A stretch of DNA of 64,000 nt from Roseibium sp. Sym1 (GTDB lineage: Bacteria; Pseudomonadota; Alphaproteobacteria; Rhizobiales; Stappiaceae), in assembly GCF_027359675.1 (NCBI RefSeq), contig NZ_CP114786.1, positions 2,516,501 to 2,580,500 of the forward strand, written 5' to 3'. Each line of letters starts with the position of its first letter. The stretch's first letter is position 1. Below, piece after piece: positions 1-7,225 of the stretch. A model generated the notes under the pieces. The model was given only the letters and a program-made list of their open reading frames with translations, had not been told where the DNA came from and ran no database searches. Both the position numbers and the translations under genes were made by a program.

Positions 1-624
1 CGACACCCGCACGTCGATCGACCGGTCGAGGCTTTCGTCCCGGCCGCCGTGCTCCAGGAGGTAGTCGCGGGTCAATACCCGTTTCGGGGCACGCAGCAAG
101 GCCTCCAGGAGCGTGGCCTCGCCCGTCGAAAGGAATGTCTCGACGCCTTCCGGCGATGTCAGGCAATGGGAGGAAGGCTGGTAGGTCCAGCCCTCGAAGC
201 GGGCGAGATCTTCCCGCGACTGCGCCGGAGCCTGCTCGGCGGCGCGGCGCAGGATGGAGCGGATTCTGGCGACGACCTCGCGCGGGTCAAACGGCTTGAC
301 CACGTAGTCGTCGGCACCCAGTTCAAGCCCCAGAACCCGGTCCGTGGAATGGCCGCGCGCGGACAACACGATAATGGGCACGGAAGACCGGCGCCGGATC
401 TCGTTGATGAGGGCCATGCCTTCCATGTCCGGCAGGCCCAGGTCGACGATACAGGCATCCGGCGTTTCAAGATCAAGCGCCGTGAGCATCTGGGCCGCGG
501 TCGAAAACACCTTTCCGCTCATGTCGAATTGCAGCATGGCATCCAACAGCAGATTGCCGATTTCCGGTTCGTCATCGACGATGAATACCAGGCGGTTGGC
601 CGCCGGCGCGGAACGTGTCTGCAA
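1..624 (-). CDS. OmpR-family response regulator, partial (C-terminus outside the window)
   Basis: Translating the minus strand from 624 gives a receiver domain beginning LVFIVDDEPEIG, with the phospho-acceptor Asp in the segment CIVDLGLPDMEG and the conserved Lys in VVKPFDP. A winged-helix output domain follows (RVLTRDYLLEHGG, then DRSIDVRVS at the window edge). This is the OmpR/PhoB layout; about 208 codons are visible. The start must be TTG at 624 or a later codon, because an in-frame TAG, which is also the stop of the upstream kinase, lies 9 bases before it. An AGGA-rich Shine-Dalgarno stretch precedes the TTG. The gene is the second of an operon with the hybrid histidine kinase and is probably phosphorylated by it (inference). 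No target can be named. Confidence 0.85.
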   Translation of the reverse strand, partial: MQTRSAPAANRLVFIVDDEPEIGNLLLDAMLQFDMSGKVFSTAAQMLTALDLETPDACIVDLGLPDMEGMALINEIRRRSSVPIIVLSARGHSTDRVLGLELGADDYVVKPFDPREVVARIRSILRRAAEQAPAQSREDLARFEGWTYQPSSHCLTSPEGVETFLSTGEATLLEALLRAPKRVLTRDYLLEHGGRDESLDRSIDVRVS

Positions 625-633
625 GACTGTTTC

Positions 634-2592
634 CTATCCTTCTGCTGACAGAATCTGCTGCAGGGTGTCTGCAAGTTGATCATCGGCGAAGGGCTTCGCC
701 AAGACCGGAAACTCGCATGTCCGTTCCTGCCCTGAAAGTTTGGACCAGTCGGCATAGCCGGACATGAGCGCAATGCCGAGATCCGCCCGTTTTTGCCGGA
801 TCTCCCGGGCCAGGGCGAGACCGTTGACCTGTCCCGGCATGATGATGTCGCTGAGCACGCCGCGCAGTTCGGGAAGATCCAGTGCGAGTGCGCGGGCATC
901 CTCGGCGCTCTCCGCGAGAAGGACACTGTAGCCGAGATTCTGCAACTGGTCCGTCACCGTATTGGCCACGTCCAGGTCGTCTTCCACCAGCAGCAGCAAT
1001 TCGCCTTGCCCGCGTTTCACGGTTTCGGTCCTTCCGGTGCCCTGAGACACGGCCTCGGCCCGGACCCGCTCAAGGGGCAGATACAGCGTCAGCCAGGTGC
1101 CGACGCCGAGTGCGCTGCTGACCTGGATCGCGCCACCCGACTGGTGGATGAACCCGTAGACCATCGACAGGCCGAGCCCGCTGCCGGTGCCGAAGGTCTT
1201 GGTGGTGAAGAACGGTTCGAACACCTTCAGCTGCGTGTCGGCATCCATGCCGCTGCCGGTGTCGCCGACCGAAATCCGGGCATAGGCGCCCGGTTTAATG
1301 TCGAGTTCCTTTGCCTCCCTCGTATCCAGCATTGTGTCGTCTAGGGAAATCGTCAGCGTGCCGCCCTCCGGCATCGCGTCCCGGGCGTTGAAGGCAAGGT
1401 TGATCAGGGCGGTTTCCATCTGCGTCGGATCGATCCGGGCCGCAATGCTCCGGTCCGCCGGCGGGATGATCACGTCGACCGACGAAGGCAGCGAGCCTTC
1501 AAGCAGGCGGCCCGCGTTGGCGATCACCTCCGCGAGCGACACAGTCTGCGGATCAATGGCCTTGCCGCGGCTGAAGGCCAGCAGGCGCTGGATGAGATCC
1601 GAACCGCGCTTGGTCGCCTCGAGCATGGGCGACAGTTTCCTGTCGAGCGTCTCCTTGGAAACGGGATCATCCATCCGGCTCAGCGTGAGCAGGTTGCCCA
1701 TCAGGATGGCAAGCAGGTTGTTGAAGTCATGCGCAAGGCCTCCGGTCAGCTTGCCGACGGCATCCATGCGCTGGGACTGGACCAGCGCGGCCTCGGCCTG
1801 CTTCTGGTCGGTGGCGTCGAGCGACAGCACGAAGATGCCGAGCGTGCGGCCGTCCTTGGTCATGTCCGGGATCAGGGTCGAGCGCATGTAGGCGGGGGTG
1901 CCGTCGGGCCGTCTGCGTTGATACTCGTAACTGACCGCGTTGCCCTCGAAGGCCCGTTCAATATGGGGCGCAATTTCGTTGAACAGGTCGTCGCCGACGA
2001 CCTCGGGTGCGGGCCGTCCGGCAATCGAGGCCACGGACTGGCCGAACCAGTCGGCATAGCGCCGGTTGGCGAAGCGGAACACCGGGCCGGGCGACAGATA
2101 GGCGATCAGGGCAGGGATGTTGTCGGTCACGAGCCGCAGCCAGTCCTCGGACTGTTGCAGCGCCCGGGTGCGTTCCTCGACCGTGCGTTCCAGTTTCTCC
2201 TGCCGGCGCCGGTCTTCGGTGACATCGGAATAGGTGGTGACGAAACCGCCCTGCGGCAGGGGGGTGCCGGACACGGCGATTACCTGGCCGTTCGGCCGGA
2301 TCCGTTCGAAATAATGCGGCTCGAACAGTTTTGCGCGTGCCAGCCGGCGCTGGATCTTGCCCTCGATGTCACCCGGGCCGTATTCGCCGCGTTCGGCGTT
2401 GACGCGCAGAAAGGCTTCCAGATGCGTGCCGCGCCGGGCCAGCTTCTGTGGAAAGTCGAGCATCTCCCACAGGCCGCGGTTCCAGGCGACCAGCCGGAGA
2501 TCGGCATCGAATACCGAGAAACCCTGGTTGATGTGATCGAGCGCCGCCTGCATCAGATCAAGCTGCGTTCTGAGTTGCCGTGTCTCCTCCAT
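634..2592 (-). CDS. Hybrid sensor histidine kinase with two PAS domains and a C-terminal receiver
   Basis: Counting from the Met at 2592 (652 aa): a PAS domain at about 12-125 (NQGFSVFDADLRLVAWN), a short coiled-coil linker, a second PAS at about 150-262, a HisKA motif GGLAHDFNNLL with phospho-His288, the HATPase N-box around Asn402, the G boxes DTGSGMD (445-450) and GTGSGLGLS (468-476), and a receiver with Asp582 and Lys633. There are no membrane segments, so it should be a cytosolic sensor. The open frame runs on to 2895, but that extension is basic and Pro-rich, overlaps the neighbouring small gene and resembles nothing, so I start at MEETRQL. The Shine-Dalgarno sequence there is weak. The ligand is unknown. 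It sits directly upstream of the partial OmpR-type regulator, its likely partner. Confidence 0.88.
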   Translation of the reverse strand: MEETRQLRTQLDLMQAALDHINQGFSVFDADLRLVAWNRGLWEMLDFPQKLARRGTHLEAFLRVNAERGEYGPGDIEGKIQRRLARAKLFEPHYFERIRPNGQVIAVSGTPLPQGGFVTTYSDVTEDRRRQEKLERTVEERTRALQQSEDWLRLVTDNIPALIAYLSPGPVFRFANRRYADWFGQSVASIAGRPAPEVVGDDLFNEIAPHIERAFEGNAVSYEYQRRRPDGTPAYMRSTLIPDMTKDGRTLGIFVLSLDATDQKQAEAALVQSQRMDAVGKLTGGLAHDFNNLLAILMGNLLTLSRMDDPVSKETLDRKLSPMLEATKRGSDLIQRLLAFSRGKAIDPQTVSLAEVIANAGRLLEGSLPSSVDVIIPPADRSIAARIDPTQMETALINLAFNARDAMPEGGTLTISLDDTMLDTREAKELDIKPGAYARISVGDTGSGMDADTQLKVFEPFFTTKTFGTGSGLGLSMVYGFIHQSGGAIQVSSALGVGTWLTLYLPLERVRAEAVSQGTGRTETVKRGQGELLLLVEDDLDVANTVTDQLQNLGYSVLLAESAEDARALALDLPELRGVLSDIIMPGQVNGLALAREIRQKRADLGIALMSGYADWSKLSGQERTCEFPVLAKPFADDQLADTLQQILSAEG

Positions 2593-2689
2593 GGGCGGAG
2601 AGTAGATCAAAACGGAGGGAGACTGAACTGGTGAATGGTAGTCCGAATGGGGAAGTCCTCGTGGTAGAACCGATGTGTGAACCGGAAGC

Positions 2690-2992
2690 CTACCGGAGCG
2701 CGGCGGCAATCTCCTCCCAGACAACGCGCGGCTCGGACGATGTCCGGGGTTTGCCGGCGCGCCGGAACCAGTAGGCCGCGTTGCCCGCATCCCCTTCAAT
2801 GAGATGACACAGGGCGTGAATCCAGTCGTGGACCGGATCGCCTTCCGCACCCTGGCAAATATTGTGCGCCGCTTCCCATTCCTGTCCGAGACCAAGGTTT
2901 CCCTTTTTCAGCCACCAGAGCGCTTTCAGGGACGAAGCGAAGTCTTCGGGCGGGTACGGGAAGGAAAGGTCCATTTGCGTTGCGTTCGGCAT
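2690..2992 (-). CDS. Small conserved protein of unknown function (100 aa)
   Basis: This 100-residue acidic protein contains WEAAHNICQG, DWIHALCHLIEGDAGNAAYWFRRAGK and a C-terminal WEEIAAALR. I recognise the pattern (an HxxxGDxxNAxYWYRRA segment) from short alphaproteobacterial hypothetical proteins, but I know no function. No signal peptide or membrane segment is present. The ATG at 2992 has an AAGGGA Shine-Dalgarno sequence about 9 bases upstream, which supports it as a real gene and argues against extending the downstream kinase frame through it. It lies upstream of the kinase on the same strand with a 97-bp gap. Confidence 0.75.
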   Translation of the reverse strand: MPNATQMDLSFPYPPEDFASSLKALWWLKKGNLGLGQEWEAAHNICQGAEGDPVHDWIHALCHLIEGDAGNAAYWFRRAGKPRTSSEPRVVWEEIAAALR

Positions 2993-3146
2993 GATGCATT
3001 CCCTTGGGTTCAGGCCTGAAGATTCCCGCCGGCCGCGACGATAGTCACTTTGGACCTGTCATGCGGCTAAATGTCGGTATTGCATCTCTTCTGAGACCTA
3101 AGAAGAATAACCGTCAACACTGTCTTTATCCGCTACCATACGAACG
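2993..3146. promoter_or_regulatory. Divergent intergenic region
   Basis: This 154-bp gap lies between the minus-strand small gene and the plus-strand LacI-type regulator, so it must carry both promoters. It is AT-richer than its flanks from about 3,060 to 3,140. I could not pick out convincing -35/-10 hexamers or a palindromic LacI operator by eye. Confidence 0.4.
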
Positions 3147-4175
3147 ATGCCCGAATCGGAACTTAAAAAGAAAAATCCAACGGTTCAGGACGTTGCCCGT
3201 GCAGCCAGTGTTTCCACGGCAACGGTCAGCCGTGCCCTGTCAACGCCGGACCGCGTTTCGGTCGAAACCCGCAACAGGGTCGCGGCTGCGGTCGAGCGAA
3301 CCGGCTATGTGCTCAACCACGCCGCAAGGAACCTCCGCCGCCGGGACACGGGCACGATCGTGGCCCTTGTTCCCGACATCGGGAACTCGCACTTCTCCAA
3401 CATCCTGCAGGGCATCGAAACGGTTTGCGCGGAACACGGACTGAAGGTCCTGATCGCCGACACCCGCAAGCCATCGATGAAGCGCTCGAACCTGAGCGAG
3501 GTCTTCAGCAAGAACAATTGCGACGGCATCGTGATCCTGGACGGGCATTTCTCGATTTCGGCAATCCGGGCGTCCAACCCCAAATTGCCGCCAATCGTGA
3601 CCGCCGGCGAATGGAGCGACGATCCGGCGGTGCCGATCGCGGTCGTCAACAATCTGCTCGGAGCGGATCTGGCTGTCTCGCACCTTCTTGACCTTGGACA
3701 CACACGTATCGGACATGTCACCGGACTGCTCTCGCACAAGCCGGGGCGGGACCGGCGCGACGGCTTCAAGGCGACCCTGAGCGGCGCCGGCCTTGATCCG
3801 TCGACGGCGTGGATTTTCGAAGGCGACTACACGCTTGGTGCCGGCACCAGGGCCGCCGAGGCCTGGCTGCAACTGCCGGACAGGCCGAGCGCGGTCTTCT
3901 GCGCCAGCGACCGCACCGCCTTCGGGTTCATTTCCGCGTTGAGTGACGCAGGCGTGCGGGTTCCACACGAAGTGTCCGTTGTGGGTTTCGACGACATCGA
4001 TATCGCGGGGCACTTCGTGCCGCCCCTGACCACCATTCACCAGCCCCGCCGGGCGGTCGGCGAACGCGCCGCCAGCCTGTTGCTGAGCCTGCTCGAGGGC
4101 GGGCCACCCGACGAGGGCAGCATCCAGCTCGAGCCCTGGCTGGTGGTGCGCAAGAGCACGGCGCCCGCCCGCTGA
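3147..4175 (+). CDS. LacI-family transcriptional regulator
   Basis: 342 aa, the usual LacI length. The N-terminal helix-turn-helix and hinge (about residues 11-66) show TVQDVARAASVSTATVSRALS and the hinge helix region NHAARNLRRR. A periplasmic-binding-protein-like effector domain follows (IVALVPDIGNSHFSNILQGIE, then GFDDIDIAGHFVPPLTTIHQP near the C-terminus), typical of sugar-responsive regulators such as the PurR/RbsR group. No sugar transporter or catabolic gene is adjacent: the next gene is the unrelated minus-strand protease-hydrolase fusion. The regulon is therefore distant, or the gene is an orphan after local rearrangement. The start has no strong Shine-Dalgarno sequence. Confidence 0.92.
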   Translation: MPESELKKKNPTVQDVARAASVSTATVSRALSTPDRVSVETRNRVAAAVERTGYVLNHAARNLRRRDTGTIVALVPDIGNSHFSNILQGIETVCAEHGLKVLIADTRKPSMKRSNLSEVFSKNNCDGIVILDGHFSISAIRASNPKLPPIVTAGEWSDDPAVPIAVVNNLLGADLAVSHLLDLGHTRIGHVTGLLSHKPGRDRRDGFKATLSGAGLDPSTAWIFEGDYTLGAGTRAAEAWLQLPDRPSAVFCASDRTAFGFISALSDAGVRVPHEVSVVGFDDIDIAGHFVPPLTTIHQPRRAVGERAASLLLSLLEGGPPDEGSIQLEPWLVVRKSTAPAR

Positions 4176-4216
4176 CCTCAGATCGTGGAGCGGTCAGCTT
4201 GATTGGTTCAACGGGT

Positions 4217-6184
4217 TTAGTATCCCGTTACGTCCTCCGGTTGAAAGCCGTTGGCGGCAGACGGTTTCCTGCCGAGAATGTTTTTGAGGACATTGTTCAT
4301 GGTTGCCCGGTCATTGTCGAAACCACCATGTGTTTTGCTGTTGGTTATCGTGTCAGAACGCCCTGCATAATGCAGCGTATGCTGCGGCTTGAGGGTTAGG
4401 TCGGCGCAAAATGTCTCCATGCCGAGAAGAGGCATTTTCTTTTTTTCCTCAAAGGCATTGGAAACAAAATAAAGCAGTGATTTCCGGTAAGGGCCAACAG
4501 AGTCGTCCTGCTCACGCTGATCGATGAGATTATATTGCGACAGTTTTGCAATTCCGGAAGCTGATCCCAATTCTCCGATCCGGGGCAGAAAGAAATCCTT
4601 GAACAGATCGATCGTACAGGCCGGAGCCATCAATGAGCACGATTGTACGGGCTCCTTGAGTGGATTGACCGTGTTCAACTTCGCAAGGAGATGCCCCAGC
4701 AGGATGGCGCCCGCGCTGTGGCCAATCAGATGTATCTTCAGAGGGTGTTTGCGCCGGGCGTTGCCTTTGAGCAGAACCTTCAGGGCTTCCGTGCCGCCAC
4801 CGGTGTTTGTGAAACACTGTGCCGCGTCTCGTTTCATGTCACGCCAGATTGCCCTCCCAGGACTCCGTGCCGCAAATTCCAGCATGCGGTCAAAGAAATC
4901 GGATGCACTGCCCACGCGCGCTTCAGCCTTGGCGTTTGAGGAGAAGATCACATCGCTGAGGGTTTCAAAGAAGCCGGTCTCCCACATGAAGTGAATCGGG
5001 TAGATGCCGTTCCTCTTGAACACTTCTTTCATTTTCCGCACGCGATTTGCAGAGGCATTCCTGTCGTTGAGGCCACCATGGGCATACAGGGCAAGGTGCT
5101 TGTATTTGCGTTTCGCGGTTGCAGCCTCATCCGCCAGAAAGTCAGCGGTTTCCTGAATAGTTGAAACAGGTGTGGGGTATTTCCCACGCGTTACGAGCTT
5201 GCCGTCATTCAGATGGATGGTGTGGCCGACGATTTCTTCAAAGCGGGGCGCACGCGTTTTTGAAGCGCCAAACAGGCTGACATTTGCAGCGTCGGCTTCA
5301 CGGAACGTGAGGTCAAATGCCTCCGGTGTCGGAACCGACAGCCGCAATACCCAGGCGTCCATGACATTGCTGGCCCAATCTTCGTAGCGCCATCTGGCGA
5401 TGCCCGGGCGGCCATTGAAACCGCCCCAGGTCTCTCCCCAGGAATTCTGAATCAGAAATCCTTCTGCGTCGTACCCGACAATGATAAAGGCATGGCCGCC
5501 TTCAGTCAGATTGGAGGTGGGTATGTCTCCGTTGCGAGGATTTTGCCAGCCCCGATGAACTTTTGCGGAGACGTAGATTACGCCTGTCTCATTGAGGGCA
5601 GCGTGATAATCGATGATCTGGGGGCGCAGCCGGAAATAGGCACCTAGACCGAGTTTACGTGCGTCTTCAGCCTGATCCTTTGTTAGAAACCAGCCCCTTT
5701 CTCCCTCGACATAAGGAGCAAGGTCGTCGCTGCATGCCCCGTTGTTGAAAAAACCTTTGAGGGCAGCCCGAATGCTGGAGCCTTCATAGTCTTCGCCGGG
5801 CCACTGGTCGTTCAGCTTGGCCATCTCATACAGCATTCTTGGGCTTGCCAAGGGAGGTACGCTAGGAATCGACAGAAGTGCGTGGCGTTGCCTATTTAGC
5901 AACGTGATTGCACTGGACAACGCAAAACCCGTACAGGCGCCTTCGCTTTTCTGATTCCTGATCGGGCTGAACTCGGAGGGCGGCGGGTCCATTGTGAGTT
6001 TGAGGTCGAGGAGCGCAGGCTCATAGACACGATCACGCAAGTCAGTCGCGTCGGCCCGAACATTCAGCACCCTGTTGCCGAGCCGGGGGGCAGCGTCCAA
6101 TGTCTGGGAGGCAGGCAGCTTTTGTTGCTGAGGCCGCGATGCTGATTTCTTGGGTTTCCTGGTTTTAGTTGGGCGCTTGCTCAT
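4217..6184 (-). CDS. Papain-like (C1) cysteine protease fused to an alpha/beta-hydrolase
   Basis: Counting from MSKRPTK (655 aa), the N-terminus is Lys/Pro/Gln-rich with no signal peptide. A C1-type protease domain at about 55-285 carries Gln78 (oxyanion hole), Cys84, His231 and Asn247 (in the NSWGETWGG segment). The Gln-Cys spacing of 6 and the His-Asn spacing of 16 match papain exactly, so the domain looks catalytically intact. Residues about 355-640 form a hydrolase-like domain with LALYAHGGLND (residues 364-374), a GHSAG nucleophile elbow (Ser490), and Asp611 and His619 as plausible triad partners. I take the start at 6184, where AGGA lies 6 bases upstream; an ATG 7 codons earlier lacks this. 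The gene is clearly AT-richer than its neighbours, which suggests acquisition. Role unknown. Confidence 0.85.
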   Translation of the reverse strand: MSKRPTKTRKPKKSASRPQQQKLPASQTLDAAPRLGNRVLNVRADATDLRDRVYEPALLDLKLTMDPPPSEFSPIRNQKSEGACTGFALSSAITLLNRQRHALLSIPSVPPLASPRMLYEMAKLNDQWPGEDYEGSSIRAALKGFFNNGACSDDLAPYVEGERGWFLTKDQAEDARKLGLGAYFRLRPQIIDYHAALNETGVIYVSAKVHRGWQNPRNGDIPTSNLTEGGHAFIIVGYDAEGFLIQNSWGETWGGFNGRPGIARWRYEDWASNVMDAWVLRLSVPTPEAFDLTFREADAANVSLFGASKTRAPRFEEIVGHTIHLNDGKLVTRGKYPTPVSTIQETADFLADEAATAKRKYKHLALYAHGGLNDRNASANRVRKMKEVFKRNGIYPIHFMWETGFFETLSDVIFSSNAKAEARVGSASDFFDRMLEFAARSPGRAIWRDMKRDAAQCFTNTGGGTEALKVLLKGNARRKHPLKIHLIGHSAGAILLGHLLAKLNTVNPLKEPVQSCSLMAPACTIDLFKDFFLPRIGELGSASGIAKLSQYNLIDQREQDDSVGPYRKSLLYFVSNAFEEKKKMPLLGMETFCADLTLKPQHTLHYAGRSDTITNSKTHGGFDNDRATMNNVLKNILGRKPSAANGFQPEDVTGY

Positions 6185-6460
6185 GATGATTCCTGACTTA
6201 AACAAATATGGATGAATTAAATACTGGTTGTAATCGAAAAATTTGTGCGCTTGACGAGTATAGACTTGCTGTTGCCTTTAGGCAAATGTGCCCGGCCTAA
6301 GAGTAGCGGTGCCCAAACGAAATCGATGGAGGCAAGAGGCAACTCAATGCCTGTGGTCCGCTTTTTGCGCCACGAGCAACACGTTGCGGCGAGCATCCAA
6401 CTTGAAACCTGGCAGGTGGCTCGAAGGCCTAACGGCAAGCGCGGGTGCCGTTGCCTGCCG
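6185..6460. other. AT-rich intergenic stretch upstream of the protease-hydrolase gene
   Basis: No coding region can be supported here. The part nearest the fusion gene (about 6,190-6,290) is markedly AT-rich and presumably holds its promoter. The remainder, to the end of the VOC gene, has short open frames with no Shine-Dalgarno sequence or recognisable product. It may be the edge of an acquired island, but I see no repeats, attachment site or integrase remnant. Confidence 0.4.
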
Positions 6461-6856
6461 TCAGACTGCTTTGTGCGTCCGCCCGGTCAATCGCCAGGGC
6501 GGGAACCGGCGGTCCGGACCGGCGTGAAACAGGCAGAGCCTGTTGCCCGACGGATCGGTGAAGCGGGCTTCCTTCCAGCGCCATCGTTCCTCTGTCGGTG
6601 TCGTGTCGAAGGTTACACCCTTGCCAACCAGCTCCCGGCAGCGGCGCTCGACATCCTCGACCTCGAAATAAAGGACAGTGCCCGAGGCAACCGGCTGTTC
6701 GGCCTTGTGAAGGGACAGCGTGCTTGAGCCCGAGGGACGCTCGAAGCGGGCGTAGCGGCCCTCGCTCAATACGATCAGATGCAAGCCGAGGGTCTTGTAG
6801 AAGTCCACCGATGCGTCGAAATCCACCGCCTCCAGCGTGACCTGGTTCAAATCCAT
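6461..6856 (-). CDS. VOC (glyoxalase/bleomycin-resistance fold) family protein
   Basis: 131 aa from MDLNQVTLEAVD. The beta-alpha-beta-beta-beta pattern of the vicinal-oxygen-chelate fold is visible: VTLEAVDFDASVDFYKTLGLHLIVL in the first half, VLYFEVEDVERRCRELVGKGV and the characteristic ARFTDPSGNRLCLFHAG in the second. Family members are lyases, dioxygenases or antibiotic-binding proteins, and the sequence alone does not say which. The usual metal-ligand His of the first motif is not obvious. The start at 6856 is preceded by GGAG; the longer frame to 6925 reads into unlikely sequence. It stands alone between the fusion gene and the ligase-transporter cluster. Confidence 0.85.
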   Translation of the reverse strand: MDLNQVTLEAVDFDASVDFYKTLGLHLIVLSEGRYARFERPSGSSTLSLHKAEQPVASGTVLYFEVEDVERRCRELVGKGVTFDTTPTEERWRWKEARFTDPSGNRLCLFHAGPDRRFPPWRLTGRTHKAV

Positions 6857-7225
6857 TGCCGTCTCCAAATGCCTGAAATTTTTTCGGAGCCGGAAAGGTG
6901 CCACCTCAAGTAAAGGTGAGGTCAACAGTGTATTTCACCCGGCGGTCCGGTGGTGGCAAGCGCCGGTCGGGCCAGGGTTCTGCCGTACCCGTACGGACCG
7001 CCTCAACCTGGTTTTCGCACCTGCAGCGCAGTTGAAACAATTCGACATGATTGAAACATATTGCTGAAAACGCGGCACCCTAGCCTGCTTTTTAACGGGC
7101 TGGGACAACCTGCCGGTTCGCCTTTAACAATTTACTGGTTGAAGGTTGGAGCGGCAGAGCGTTTCATACCCACCAGGCAACGACTCCGGACAACCGGGGC
7201 GCCTTCTAAAGGGAAGAAACATCAT
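6857..7225. promoter_or_regulatory. Divergent intergenic region before the ligase-liv cluster
   Basis: About 370 bp between the VOC gene (minus) and the acyl-CoA ligase (plus). An open frame extends upstream of the ligase to 7061, but its extra 55 residues do not look like the family. I see no clear sigma-70 hexamers or operator palindrome. The promoter for the long plus-strand cluster must lie here. Confidence 0.4.

Noticed and set aside
634..2895. Extension of the histidine kinase frame to 2895.
   Set aside because: The added 101 residues are basic, overlap the small conserved gene at 2690-2992 and have no family resemblance.
6857..7225. N-terminal extension of the acyl-CoA ligase frame to 7061.
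   Set aside because: The additional 55 residues are not similar to the family and a good start with Shine-Dalgarno lies at 7226.
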